Positions 1 through 9,084 of a stretch of DNA of 64,000 nucleotides are shown piece by piece. Within the stretch, counting starts at the first letter, position 1, and the number at the start of each line of letters is the position of its first letter. The position numbers were made by a program, and so were the translations under genes. The stretch spans positions 1-64,000 of the forward strand of contig JALORN010000020.1 in NCBI GenBank assembly GCA_025458905.1. Reading direction: 5' to 3'. This stretch comes from Steroidobacteraceae bacterium (GTDB lineage: Bacteria > Pseudomonadota > Gammaproteobacteria > Steroidobacterales > Steroidobacteraceae). The notes beneath the pieces are model-generated. The model made no database searches and had not been told where the DNA came from. It saw only the letters and a program-made list of their open reading frames with translations.

Positions 1-801
1 TCACGCGCGGGCCTGGAGGTTGCGGATCACGCGCTGGTCGAGCCAGGTCTCGGTGTCGAGCACGTGGCGTTCCTGCACCTGCTGCAGCTGCTGCAGCAGT
101 AGCATCAGCAGGATCGACAACAGCAGCGCGATCAGCGTGGAGTTGAAGGCGACGCCGAGGCCCTCGGTGACGCCCGAGATGTCGCCGGTGACCGCCTTGT
201 GCGCCTGCGACAGCGCGTCGCCGATGCCGCGCACGGTGCCGATGAAGCCGATGGCAGGGATCGCCCAGGCGATGTAGCGCAGCATCGAGAGCTCGGAGTC
301 GAGCCGCTCGGCCTCCGACTGGCAGACGGCGTGGGCGACCGTCGAGGCATCCTGCACGTTGCGCGTCGCGCCGAAGCGCGCCAGCGCCGCGAGCACCGCG
401 CGCGGCACCAGCAGGTTGCGCTGCTCGACCGGCAGGCTCTCGATCTGCCGCGAGTACTCGCGCGTGTCCTCGGGCAGGATCTTCATGCCCTCGGCGAGCT
501 TCAGCGGCGCCTGCTCGAGCGCGCGCGCCTCCTCGCGCTGCGCGAGTGCCTTGTAGCCCATCAGCGCCAGCGCCCAGAGCATCAGCACGATGGTCGCCTC
601 CTGCTCGTAGTCCTTGACCACGATGTAGATCGAGCGCTGCGGCACGTAGTTGGGGTCCGCGGCCATCTTCTCGCGGTCGCCGGTCATGATCGCCTCGGCC
701 ATCGGCCGCACGTGCAGCACGTAGGCCGAGTGCACGATCACGATCGCCAGCGCCAGCGACACCAGGGTGAAGAAGAATTCGTTGGGCAGTTTTCGGTTCA
801 T
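1..801 (-). CDS. MotA/TolQ/ExbB-type proton channel protein
   Basis: A 266-residue inner-membrane protein with four hydrophobic segments at about residues 9-29, 68-85, 174-192 and 218-238. The stretch AIPAIGFIGTVRGI (179-193) matches the proline/GTVxG motif of the third helix of ExbB/TolQ/MotA proteins, and GLGVAFNSTLIALLLSI matches their last helix. Family members form the ion-conducting stator of machines powered by proton flow. The ATG at 801 overlaps the stop of the upstream proline-rich gene by 4 bp, so the two are probably translationally coupled. It is the last visible gene of a seven-gene run; a TolR/MotB-like partner would be expected just beyond the left edge but cannot be seen. Family call firm, role unknown. 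Confidence 0.85.
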   Translation of the reverse strand: MNRKLPNEFFFTLVSLALAIVIVHSAYVLHVRPMAEAIMTGDREKMAADPNYVPQRSIYIVVKDYEQEATIVLMLWALALMGYKALAQREEARALEQAPLKLAEGMKILPEDTREYSRQIESLPVEQRNLLVPRAVLAALARFGATRNVQDASTVAHAVCQSEAERLDSELSMLRYIAWAIPAIGFIGTVRGIGDALSQAHKAVTGDISGVTEGLGVAFNSTLIALLLSILLMLLLQQLQQVQERHVLDTETWLDQRVIRNLQARA

Positions 802-1331
802 ATGTCGATCGGCAGGCTGATGTTGTTGTCCGCGGATTCGCGGAATTCCGGCGCCTCCTCGTCGGAGGACTTCGGCGGCGCGGCGCGGCGGGGCCCTTCG
901 GCGGGTTCCGCCTCGTTGGTGTCGCCCGGGTCGCCCGCAGCCGGTGTCTCGCCCGCGGGCGACGGCCGCTCGCCGGCGGTCGCAGGCGTCGCGCCGGGCG
1001 CCGGCGCGGGCGCGGGCGCAGGAGTCGGACCCGTCGCCGGCGCAGGCCCGCCCGGCGCGGGGCCACCCTCGCCCGGCGGCGCCGGCGCCGGTGCCTCGCG
1101 GCCTGGGGACGTGGCCGGCGGCGCATCCACCGCCATGCGCAGCAGCCCCTCGGTGGCGGCGTAGACGGTGGCGGCGAACAGCCCGGTGACGAAGATCATC
1201 CGCCACTGCGCCGGCTGGCGTCGCCCGCGCGGGCGCGCCTCGCCGGCGTCGAGGTGGACCTCTGCGACGCTCGCCGGTTCCCGCGTCCCGGCCACCTCGT
1301 GTCGCGGGGTGTCTTCCCGTTCAGTCGACAT
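798..1331 (-). CDS. Proline/alanine-rich single-span membrane protein, function unknown
   Basis: A 177-residue protein with a charged N-terminal cytoplasmic stretch (about 1-43), one hydrophobic helix at about 44-60 (MIFVTGLFAATVYAAT) and a long Pro/Ala/Gly-rich extension (about 68-150), presumably periplasmic. The C-terminus is acidic. I recognise no domain. The architecture recalls the Pro-rich periplasmic spacer of TonB/TolA-like proteins, but the fold at the end is missing, so this is only an analogy. The start overlaps the end of the upstream PEGA/SUMF1 gene by 11 bp and its stop overlaps the start of the channel gene by 4 bp. That tight coupling suggests it works with the channel, perhaps as a tether. 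Confidence 0.7.
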   Translation of the reverse strand: MSTEREDTPRHEVAGTREPASVAEVHLDAGEARPRGRRQPAQWRMIFVTGLFAATVYAATEGLLRMAVDAPPATSPGREAPAPAPPGEGGPAPGGPAPATGPTPAPAPAPAPGATPATAGERPSPAGETPAAGDPGDTNEAEPAEGPRRAAPPKSSDEEAPEFRESADNNISLPIDI

Positions 1332-3825
1332 GGCGCGCCACCCGGAAGCCGATGTCCTGCGATCCGCCCTCGGCGCCCTCGCGCCAGGCCGCGCGCAGTT
1401 CGCTGAACGACGCGGTACGCCAGTTGCTGCCCTTGATCACGCGCCGCGAGCCGCTGCCCGCCGGGCCCGTCGGGTCGGTGACGGGCGCGGGCTCGATGAA
1501 CGAGGCATAGACGTCCTGGGTCCACTCCGAGACGTTGCCCGTCACGTCGAACAGGCCGAGCGCGTTCGGCGTGAAGCGGCCGGGTGGCGCCACCGACGGA
1601 TAGTCGTCGGTCCAGCCGTCGAGCGTGCGCTCGACCGCCACCGCGGCCTCGCTGCCCGCGAGGTTGGCGTGGCCCGGCGGCACCGGCAGCGCATCGCCCC
1701 AGTCGTAGCGGCGCGCCGGACGGTCGGCGCCGGCGAAGCGCGCCGCGTATTCCCACTCCGCCTCGGTCGGCAGGCGGTAGCCGGTGGTCGGCGGCGACTT
1801 CAGCACCCAGCCGCCGCCCTTCTGCTCGTAGGCGGGGGGCAGGCCTTCCTGCTCCGACAGCCAGTTGCAGTACTGCACGGCATCGGTCCAGCTGACGCCG
1901 GTCACGGCCTGCGCGTCGAGGTCGACGCTGCGCTTGTCGACGTAGCCCGAGGCGTGGTTCGGGCGGAAGCGGCGGAACTCCGCGTTGGTCACCTCGCGCA
2001 CGGCGATGTAGAACGGCCGCGAGAGCGTCACGCGCCGCAGCGTCTCGTTCGGCCGCCGTCCCTGCTCGCGCCGCTCGCTGCCCATCTGGAAGCTGCCGGC
2101 CGGCACCAGGCGCAGCGCGGTGCCGAGCTTGCCCGTCAGCGTCTCCGACGGCGGCTTCCAGCCGGGCGCGCGGCCCTCCGGCGTCAGCGCGTACTCGACG
2201 GTGCGCGCCAGCGCTGGCGTCAGGTCGACCTCGGCGCGGAACGGCTGCGAGCCCGGCCGCCGCACCTCGACCTGGTGGCGCGTCGCGAGCAGCTCGAGCG
2301 TCGCCGGCGCGCGGCCGCGCGAGGTGCCGTCGACGAACACCTCGGCATCGGCCGGCTCGCCGCGGATCGTCAGCGTCGTCGTGATCGGCTGCAGCCGCGC
2401 GTCGAGCGCGATGCGCCCGCCGGACTCGGCCGCGACGCGCCGCTGCCAGGTCGCGTGCCCGGCGCGCGTGACCAGCACGTCGTACTCGGTGCCGCCCGGC
2501 AGCGCCAGCTCGAGCGGCGTGCGGCCGCGGAACGCGCCCGCGACCGTCACCTCGGCCCCGGCCGGGCTCGAGCGCACGACCAGCGTGGCGTCCGGCGCGC
2601 CGAGCGTCAGCGGCCCGAGCGTCGTGGTCTCGCCGGCCTTGACCAGCACCGTGCTCGCCCACTCGCGCGCGCCCGGCGCGGTGATGCGCAGGCGGTGCAC
2701 GCCGGCGGGCAGGTCGAGCGTCGCCGGCAGCGGCTGCGGCGCGGCCGCACCCTCGACCGCGACCGATGCGCCGGGGGTCGTCACCGACACCGCGAGCCGG
2801 CCCCACGACGGCTGCAACTGCACCGCGAGCTCCTGGCGGGCGCCGGCGCCCTCGACCGTGATCTTCTGCACCACGTCGAGGTGGCGCTCGGCGCGCAGCG
2901 TAAGCGTGCGCTCCCCCGCGGGGATCGACAGCTCGCCGGGCGCGCGCCCCGCCTCGGCCCCATCGACGGTCACGGTGGCGGCGACGCCGCCGGTGTCGAT
3001 CGCGACGATGCCCGGCAGCTTGGTGAGGCGCAGCGCCAGCCGCGCAGGCTGGCCCTCGCGCACCTCGAGCCGCCGCTCGAGCGGCGCGTAGCCCTCGCGC
3101 TCGCCGCGCACCATGTGCGTGCCGGGCAGCACGAACAGCGTCGGCGCCGAATACCAGGACACGAGGCCCGAGCTGCCGACCGAGCTATCCGCGGGCTCGA
3201 CCTCGATCGCGACGCGCTGCAGCCGCCCGACGATGCCGAACAGGAAGGCGAGCACCAGGCCGCAGATCGCGAGCGCTCCGAGCAGCAGCCGGCGGTTGGC
3301 CGCGGCGCTGCCGCGGCGCGCGCCGTCCACGCCGCCGCCGGCCGTTCCGGCACCGGCCTCGCCGAGGTCGAGCTCCGCCGCCACCACCTCGGCGTCGGCC
3401 GCATCCTCCGCGTCGGCGCGCGAGCGCGCCACCGCGTTCAGCGGCGCGATCGTGTCGTTGCCGACGAGGTGGCGGACGTCGAGGTCGAGGCTGGCGGGCT
3501 CGAGGCGCGATGCGACGACGCGGGCCTCGCCGATCGAGAACACGTCGCCGGCGCGCAGCTCGTGGCCGGCCGCGCCGAGTGGCTCGCCGTTGACGAGCAG
3601 CGGCCCGCGGTGCGCGGCCGCCGCGTCCGCATCCGCTGGCGCCGCCGCGGGCGCATCCGGGAACACGATCCAGCCGTCACCGCGCCACTCGACCCGCAGG
3701 GCCGCGCCGTCGTCCGCGCCCGGCACTCGCACGAGGTCGCCGGCGCCGCCGCCGATGCGCAGCGGCGCATCGATCCGGCGCTCGCCGGCCGGCTCGCGCA
3801 GCCTGATCGACGGCGGTGCATCCAT
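1321..3825 (-). CDS. Transmembrane PEGA-repeat protein with C-terminal SUMF1 (FGE-like) domain
   Basis: An 834-residue protein. The cytoplasmic N-terminus (1-170) has an FHA-like feel (LLVNGEPLGAAGHELRAGDVFSIGEA resembles the tail of an FHA fold), though I cannot confirm it. One membrane helix follows at about 178-200. Then come several repeated beta-rich segments with PEGA-like signatures such as SPAGAEVTVAGAFRGRTPLEL and PADAEVFVDGTSRGRAPATL (about 208-550). The last 270 residues are a SUMF1/formylglycine-enzyme-like domain (VPAGSFQMGSE, VTNAEFRRF, RLPTEAEWEYAAR, GNVSEWTQD, IGFRVAR). The segment where true FGE carries its cysteine pair reads IKGSNWRTASFSELRAAW, without cysteine, so oxidation of sulfatases is unlikely. 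The start at 3825 lies 4 bp after the kinase stop. Confidence 0.85.
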   Translation of the reverse strand: MDAPPSIRLREPAGERRIDAPLRIGGGAGDLVRVPGADDGAALRVEWRGDGWIVFPDAPAAAPADADAAAAHRGPLLVNGEPLGAAGHELRAGDVFSIGEARVVASRLEPASLDLDVRHLVGNDTIAPLNAVARSRADAEDAADAEVVAAELDLGEAGAGTAGGGVDGARRGSAAANRRLLLGALAICGLVLAFLFGIVGRLQRVAIEVEPADSSVGSSGLVSWYSAPTLFVLPGTHMVRGEREGYAPLERRLEVREGQPARLALRLTKLPGIVAIDTGGVAATVTVDGAEAGRAPGELSIPAGERTLTLRAERHLDVVQKITVEGAGARQELAVQLQPSWGRLAVSVTTPGASVAVEGAAAPQPLPATLDLPAGVHRLRITAPGAREWASTVLVKAGETTTLGPLTLGAPDATLVVRSSPAGAEVTVAGAFRGRTPLELALPGGTEYDVLVTRAGHATWQRRVAAESGGRIALDARLQPITTTLTIRGEPADAEVFVDGTSRGRAPATLELLATRHQVEVRRPGSQPFRAEVDLTPALARTVEYALTPEGRAPGWKPPSETLTGKLGTALRLVPAGSFQMGSERREQGRRPNETLRRVTLSRPFYIAVREVTNAEFRRFRPNHASGYVDKRSVDLDAQAVTGVSWTDAVQYCNWLSEQEGLPPAYEQKGGGWVLKSPPTTGYRLPTEAEWEYAARFAGADRPARRYDWGDALPVPPGHANLAGSEAAVAVERTLDGWTDDYPSVAPPGRFTPNALGLFDVTGNVSEWTQDVYASFIEPAPVTDPTGPAGSGSRRVIKGSNWRTASFSELRAAWREGAEGGSQDIGFRVARHVD

Positions 3826-3829
3826 GGGG

Positions 3830-6364
3830 CTAGATGGGGTCGACGCAGCGGACCTGGACGGGGGCCGGCGCCTGCCCGGGCGCCACCAGGATCTCGCGCC
3901 GGACGTCGCGGTAACCCGCACGCGTCCCGACCACGACGTAACGTCCCGGCTTCAATTCGACCTCCTGTCGCGCGAAGCTGCCCAGGGCCCCGACCCGCTG
4001 GATCGCGATGCTGGTGAGCCCGTCCGATTCCAGCGCGATGCGGACCGGCCTCTCGTAGAGCGGCAGCTGCGCCTCGACCTTGCTGGCCTGCGAGCGCAGC
4101 AGCGGGCCCGGGCTGGCGACCGCCCGCGCCCGGGCCAGCAGCCGCGCGGCCTCGGCGCGTACTTCGGCGGCGGCGAGGCGATCGGGCCTGTCGATCAGAC
4201 CCTGCAGGCTGCGCGCGAGTTCCGCGCGTGGCATCGCCCGCTCGCGCCCGGCGCGTGCGAACTCCACGCTCGGGTCCTGCGCCAGCACGCCTTCGTAGAC
4301 CGTCAGCGCCTCCGCCCAGCGCTCGGCGCCCTCGAGCTCGGCGCCGCGCGCGCGCGCGCCGGAGAGGTCGCGGCCGGCGAGCGCCGAGGCGAGTTCGGCG
4401 AAGCCCGCGGCGACCTCGGCCGCCTGCGGGCGCAGCGCCCGCGCGCGCTCGAGCGCCTGGCGCGCCTCGTCGTAGCGGCCGGCGCGGAGGCTGGCGAGCG
4501 CATCGCCGACCTGGCGCGCATACGCCTCGTCGGACACCGTGCCGCGCGCGCGCCTCAGGCCCTCGCTCGCGGCGGCGTTCTGCGGATCGCCCTTCAGCAC
4601 CTGCTCGTAGAGCTCGGCGGCCCGCGCCGCGTTGCCCGCGGCGAGCGCGGTCTCGGCCTCGGCCAGCAGCGGCAGCACCGGCGCGAGCCCGCCGGTGCGC
4701 TTCAGCCCGGCCGCGGCGCGCGCGTTGCCGGGCTCGATCTGCTGAGCGAGCTCGAATGCCTGGCGCGCGACCTGCGTCTGGCCCGCCGCCAGGGCCCGCT
4801 CGCCGGCCTCGACCTGCGACAGCGCCGCAGCCGGTGCCTCGCCCGCGAGCCGCTCCAGGCGCTGGGTCGCGACCTTGATGCGGTCGAAGGCGATCTCCGT
4901 GTTGCCGGCATCGAGCGCCGCGACCGCGTCGGCGCCGAGCGCCTTCGCACCGGCGAACGCCGGCCCCCCCCAGACGGCCGCGCCACGCTGCTCGAGCGCG
5001 GCCAGCCGCGAGTCGAAGGCTTCGCGCAGGGTCGCGAACTGCTGCTGGGGATCGGGCGCGGGCGGCGCGCCCGGCCCGTCCGCCTTGCCGTCCGCCGCGG
5101 GAACCGCGGCCGGCGCGGCGGGGGCATCGGCCGCCGGCGCGATCTGCGCGGCGCGCTGCTCGGCGATCCGCGGCAGGAACACGAACACCCCGACCAGCGC
5201 CGCCGCGAGCGCGGCGAGGCCGGCCCACTTGAGGACCGCCGTGGTGCGCGAGCCGGTGGCCGGCTCTGCGGCATCGGGCTCGAGCTCGGCCTCGGTCAGG
5301 ATCAGCTCGTCGTCGCGCGCCGTGGCGAGGCGCGGGGCAGGCCCGGCCCCGACCGGGGGCGGCACGGCGTGCAGCGTCTCGGGCTCGACGCGCGGCGCCT
5401 CGACCCGCACGTCGACCGCCGGATCGGTCTCGACCTGCAGCGCCTCGGTCCGGGCCGTGTCGTCGGGGTCGGCCGGCAGGGGCTCATCGACCGCCGCGAC
5501 CCCGGCCCCGGCCCCGGCGGCCGGACCGATGCCCGCCGGCAGGGCGTCCGTCTCCTCCGCCCCGGTGCTGACCGTGTCCTGCAGCACCGCATGCAGTTCT
5601 TCCTGCAGGTCGTCCATCGACGACGGCCGCTCGGCCGGATCCTTGGCGAGCATGCGCATCACCAGGTGCACGAGGCGCGGCGGCGCCGCGTGGATCGGCA
5701 GCAGCTCGGGCACCGGCGCGCCGATCACGACGCGCGGCTCGAAGTTCGGGTAGTAGGGCGGATAGCCCGACAGCAGCTCGTAGGCGAGCGCGCCGAGGCC
5801 GTAGACGTCGTCGGCCGGGGTCGGCGGCTCGCCCTCGATCTGCTGCGGGCTCGCGCTGAAGGGCGAGCCGATGCCGCCGTGCGGCGGCACGCCGTCGAGC
5901 GCCGCCATGCCGAAGTCCGAGAGGTTGATGTGCCCCTCGACGTCGATCAGCACGTTGCTCGGCTTCAGGTCGCGGTGGATCACGCCGCGCGAATGCGCAT
6001 GGTCGAGCGCGCGCGCGATCTCGAGCAGCGCCGGCACGATCCGCGTGTACGGCTCGCCGCGCAGCCGCCGCAGGTCTCCGGTGGCCAGCGTCATCGGCAG
6101 GACCGTCGCCTCGTGGTCGCGCAGCGGCTCGCCGATCTCGACGATCCCGGGGTGGCCGAGGCGCTGCGCGACCGCGTACTCGTGCCGCAGGCTCTCCCAG
6201 GAATCAGGCGAGCGCGCCACCTCGGGATGCAGCACCTTCAGCGCCACGTCCTCGTGCCGCGTCGCGTCGTGCGCGCGCCAGACCTCGCCCTGTCCGCCGG
6301 TGCCGAGGCGCTCGATCAGCGTGAAGCGGCCGCACAGCAGGGCACCCTTGTCGAGTGTGAGCAT
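3830..6364 (-). CDS. Transmembrane serine/threonine protein kinase with TPR-like sensor and PEGA-like C-terminus
   Basis: An 844-residue Hanks-type kinase. Visible motifs are the glycine loop GTGGQGEVW (21-29), the VALKVL lysine (43), HRDLKPSN (130-137) and DFG (150-152), so the catalytic core looks active. The activation-segment end reads GSPFSASPQQ where APE is usual. A Pro/Ala-rich linker leads to one helix at about 376-398. The extracytoplasmic part has helical, TPR-like repeats (QVARQAFELAQQIEPGNARA, RAAELYEQVLKGDPQNAAA) and ends in a PEGA-like beta domain (about 770-844). It sits between a lipoprotein gene and the PEGA/SUMF1 gene with spacers of 18 and 4 bp. It probably senses an envelope signal and phosphorylates cytoplasmic partners; the FHA protein at 35496-37643 is a possible reader. 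Confidence 0.92.
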   Translation of the reverse strand: MLTLDKGALLCGRFTLIERLGTGGQGEVWRAHDATRHEDVALKVLHPEVARSPDSWESLRHEYAVAQRLGHPGIVEIGEPLRDHEATVLPMTLATGDLRRLRGEPYTRIVPALLEIARALDHAHSRGVIHRDLKPSNVLIDVEGHINLSDFGMAALDGVPPHGGIGSPFSASPQQIEGEPPTPADDVYGLGALAYELLSGYPPYYPNFEPRVVIGAPVPELLPIHAAPPRLVHLVMRMLAKDPAERPSSMDDLQEELHAVLQDTVSTGAEETDALPAGIGPAAGAGAGVAAVDEPLPADPDDTARTEALQVETDPAVDVRVEAPRVEPETLHAVPPPVGAGPAPRLATARDDELILTEAELEPDAAEPATGSRTTAVLKWAGLAALAAALVGVFVFLPRIAEQRAAQIAPAADAPAAPAAVPAADGKADGPGAPPAPDPQQQFATLREAFDSRLAALEQRGAAVWGGPAFAGAKALGADAVAALDAGNTEIAFDRIKVATQRLERLAGEAPAAALSQVEAGERALAAGQTQVARQAFELAQQIEPGNARAAAGLKRTGGLAPVLPLLAEAETALAAGNAARAAELYEQVLKGDPQNAAASEGLRRARGTVSDEAYARQVGDALASLRAGRYDEARQALERARALRPQAAEVAAGFAELASALAGRDLSGARARGAELEGAERWAEALTVYEGVLAQDPSVEFARAGRERAMPRAELARSLQGLIDRPDRLAAAEVRAEAARLLARARAVASPGPLLRSQASKVEAQLPLYERPVRIALESDGLTSIAIQRVGALGSFARQEVELKPGRYVVVGTRAGYRDVRREILVAPGQAPAPVQVRCVDPI

Positions 6365-6382
6365 GCGGACCGGATTGTACGA

Positions 6383-7693
6383 CTACGGGCGCGATGCGGG
6401 TGCCGCCGCGGGCGCGCCGGCGCCCGGGGGGGCGAGCGGCACCGCGGCGACGCCGCCAGTCTCCTCGCGGTAGAGCTCCGCGAGCAGCCGCCGCCACTCG
6501 CGATACTGCTCCTCGGCGGTACCCGTCAGCTTCAGGGTGCGTCCCTCGAGCTCGACCACCTGCGGCGCGACCTCGTTCTGGAAGCTGGTGGCGAGCTCGT
6601 TCACTTCCTGCGCCGCGACCTTGGCGTCGGAGAACTTCTTGATGCCCGACAGCACCGCGGCGGTGCCGCCGATCGTGCCGGCGGTGCGCGCCGCCTGTTC
6701 CATGCGCTGGCAGTTCCAGTCGTTCGGCGCGCAGTTGCCCGACACGAAGATGCTGGCGAGCACCGCGGCCGCGCCGAGCGCGGTGCGGGCGCGGGCCTGC
6801 GAGCGGGCGCGGTCCTCCTTCTCGATCGCGTCGAAGCTGGTGCGCCGCCAGCTGCCGTAGGAATCGCTCAGCTTGTCGGTGAAGTTGCCGTTGTAGCCGT
6901 CGACCGTGTCGATCACGCCGGCATCGCGCTCGCGGATGCGGTGGATGCGCTCGAGCAGCGGATCCTCGGCCGCCGGCAGGCGCGCGAGGCGCAGCAGCCC
7001 CTGCTCGTCCTTGCGCAGGTAGGAGGCGAAGGCGTCGGGGGCGAGGTCCTGCGCGAAGCGCAGCTCGGCGACGCGCCGCACCTCGCGGCGATCGGCCGGC
7101 GCGAGCTTGCTGCGCGCGGCGAGCAGGTCGTTCGCGACCTGCACGTAGACGTTCTGGAACGGGTCGCGGGCGCGCAGCGCGGCCTCGGTCTTGTAGGAAC
7201 CGATGTCCGCCGGGCTGCGGTAGACCTTGTCGTTGATCCAGACGCGGCCACTGGCGTCGCGCGCGGTGATCGCGAGCGACAGCTCGGTGCCGGTCGAGGC
7301 GAGGATGCGGCCATCGACGGTCACGTCGACGAACTGCACCGCCTGCGGCACGACGCGCACCGCGCCCCACTGGCCCGTCGACTCGAGGGTCGCGCGCAGC
7401 TTCGCAGGCAGCATCCGCGCCTCGGCCTTGCGCACGTCGGGGTAGATGCGACGCTTGGCGAGCACGTCCTCGTCGGTGACGTCCTTCGGCACCCCGGGAT
7501 CGAACTCGTGGATGGCGACGTCGAGCAGCTCGTCCTGCGGGATCTGCTGCGTCGCCTGCACCGCCGCCAGCTTCGGCAGCGGCTTGGTCTCCTTCACGAC
7601 GCAGCCGGCCGCGAGCAGGCTGGCCGCGAGCAGGCCGAACAGCGCGAGCGGCCGGCGGCGCGATGGGCGTTCGATGCAGGGGGCGTCGGTCAT
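6383..7693 (-). CDS. Lipoprotein of the kinase operon, function unknown
   Basis: A 436-residue predicted lipoprotein. The ATG at 7693 gives a basic n-region, a hydrophobic stretch ALFGLLAASLLAAGC and a lipobox ending at Cys about 31; an ATG 33 bp upstream would put needless residues before it. The first half (about 50-190) resembles outer-membrane-associated lipoproteins that repeat 'fraction of variable' beta strands (VDVTVDGRILASTGTELSLAITARDASGRVWINDKVY). The second half is mostly helical with a hydrophobic hairpin near 310-350. It lies 18 bp before the kinase and 29 bp after the Gly-rich lipoprotein, so it is almost certainly co-transcribed. No enzyme motif is seen. Confidence 0.75.
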   Translation of the reverse strand: MTDAPCIERPSRRRPLALFGLLAASLLAAGCVVKETKPLPKLAAVQATQQIPQDELLDVAIHEFDPGVPKDVTDEDVLAKRRIYPDVRKAEARMLPAKLRATLESTGQWGAVRVVPQAVQFVDVTVDGRILASTGTELSLAITARDASGRVWINDKVYRSPADIGSYKTEAALRARDPFQNVYVQVANDLLAARSKLAPADRREVRRVAELRFAQDLAPDAFASYLRKDEQGLLRLARLPAAEDPLLERIHRIRERDAGVIDTVDGYNGNFTDKLSDSYGSWRRTSFDAIEKEDRARSQARARTALGAAAVLASIFVSGNCAPNDWNCQRMEQAARTAGTIGGTAAVLSGIKKFSDAKVAAQEVNELATSFQNEVAPQVVELEGRTLKLTGTAEEQYREWRRLLAELYREETGGVAAVPLAPPGAGAPAAAPASRP

Positions 7694-7722
7694 GTGCGTC
7701 TTCCGTGGCTGGACCGCGCGCC

Positions 7723-9084
7723 TCACTTGCGTGAGTTGCGCTTGTATTCCTCGTATTCCTTCCAGAGCTTCTCCTTCAGCTCCGGATCGGTCTCCTGCTC
7801 GGCCGCGCGGCGCAGGCGCCGCGCGACGATGTCGTCGTCGTCCCCCGAAGGCCGGCTGCGATCCGGGCCGCCGCTGCCGGCGCCGGACACCGTGCCGCGA
7901 TCCTGGCCGTTGCCGCCGCCAGCCGACTCGCCGCGGCCGGAGGACTGCGAGGCACCCTCGGCGCCGTCCGCGCCCTCGGACCGCAGGTCGCCGGGGCGCC
8001 CGCCTGCGCCGGCGAGCGTCCCGTCGCCGAGCCCACCGCCTGCGCCGTCACCCTCGGAGCTGCTGCCGGCACCGGTCGCGGAGCGCGAGTCGCGCTCGGC
8101 GGCGTTGCGCGCCTGCTCGCCGGCGAGCGTCTTGTCGAACTGGCCGAGACTCTCCTCGAGGCGCCGGTCGAGCACCGCGCGGCGTTCCTCGGGCGTCATC
8201 ACCGTCCCGGCGGAACCGCCGCCGCCCGCACCGGCACCGGCCGCACCACCGCCCGCCGCGGCGCCACCCGCACCGGCACTGCCCGCACCGCCACTGCCGG
8301 CGCCAGCACCCGCGCCGGCCCGGCCCGCCGCGCCACCCATGGCGCCGGCTTCGGTCCCGGCAGAGCCACCCGCGCCCGCGCCAGCGCCCGCACCGCCGCC
8401 CTGCCCGGTCGTTCCGGCACCGGCCCCGCCGCCGCCGGCGCCACCGCCGGCCGGATCGCCGGGCGTGCCCGCGCTGTCGCCCCGGCCGCCCGTGCCGGCA
8501 CCCGGCATGCCGGGCAGCCCCGGCAACCCGGGCAGGCCGGCCTGCGGCGGGTTCACTGTGACCGAGCCGTCGGGATTGCGCGTGACGCTGCCTGCGCCGG
8601 TGCCGACCGTGGTCGAGACGCCGCCACCGGCCTGACCCGCCGTACCGGTCTCGGTACCCGCGGAACCGCCGCCACTGCCGTTGCCGCCCGCACTGCCGTT
8701 GCCGGAGGCACTGCCGCCGGGGGTACCCGCGCCGGCGCTGCCGCCCATGCCACCGCTGCCGGATTCGCTGCCGCCCGCGGCGCCGGGCAGCCCCGCGCCA
8801 CCGCCGCTGCTGCCGCCGGAACTGCTGCCCGAACTGCCGCCGGCGCTGCCGGGCAGGCCGGCGCCACCGCCGGCACTGCCGCCGCCGGTGGTGCCGGGGA
8901 TGCCGGCCCCGCCACCGCCGCTGCTGCCACCGCCCGTGCTGCCACCCCCGCTGCTGCCACCCCCGCTCGGCGAAGGCATGCCGGCACTGCCACCGCCGCC
9001 CGAGCTCTGCTGCTCGGGACAGCCGGACAGCAGCAGCGCGAGCGCGCCGCCGACCAGGACGCGGACCGGGAGCGAAGCGGTCAT
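7723..9084 (-). CDS. Glycine/serine-rich low-complexity lipoprotein
   Basis: A 453-residue protein. The start MTASLPVRVLVGGALALLLSGC gives a lipoprotein signal with Cys at about 22. From residue about 25 to 290 it is almost purely Gly, Ser, Ala, Thr and Pro in irregular short repeats (GGGSSGGGS, AGLPGSAGG types). A more ordinary segment follows (VMTPEERRAVLDRRLEESLGQFDKTLAG), then another Gly-rich stretch and a charged helical tail (DPELKEKLWKEYEEYKRNSRK). The stop-start overlap with the upstream lipoprotein is 4 bp. The long glycine tract could be an extended, flexible or self-associating surface polymer. The reading frame is supported by the signal, tail and operon position, although very G+C-rich low-complexity DNA makes shadow frames common here. 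Confidence 0.7.
   Translation of the reverse strand: MTASLPVRVLVGGALALLLSGCPEQQSSGGGGSAGMPSPSGGGSSGGGSTGGGSSGGGGAGIPGTTGGGSAGGGAGLPGSAGGSSGSSSGGSSGGGAGLPGAAGGSESGSGGMGGSAGAGTPGGSASGNGSAGGNGSGGGSAGTETGTAGQAGGGVSTTVGTGAGSVTRNPDGSVTVNPPQAGLPGLPGLPGMPGAGTGGRGDSAGTPGDPAGGGAGGGGAGAGTTGQGGGAGAGAGAGGSAGTEAGAMGGAAGRAGAGAGAGSGGAGSAGAGGAAAGGGAAGAGAGGGGSAGTVMTPEERRAVLDRRLEESLGQFDKTLAGEQARNAAERDSRSATGAGSSSEGDGAGGGLGDGTLAGAGGRPGDLRSEGADGAEGASQSSGRGESAGGGNGQDRGTVSGAGSGGPDRSRPSGDDDDIVARRLRRAAEQETDPELKEKLWKEYEEYKRNSRK

Noticed and set aside
1321-3825. Diversity-generating retroelement target
   Set aside because: SUMF1/CLec-like domains are DGR targets, but no reverse transcriptase, template repeat or adenine-mutated repeat is seen.
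3113-8635. A 1,840-codon plus-strand open frame covering the kinase operon
   Set aside because: It is the antisense shadow of minus-strand genes in G+C-rich DNA; it has no domain, signal or ribosome site.
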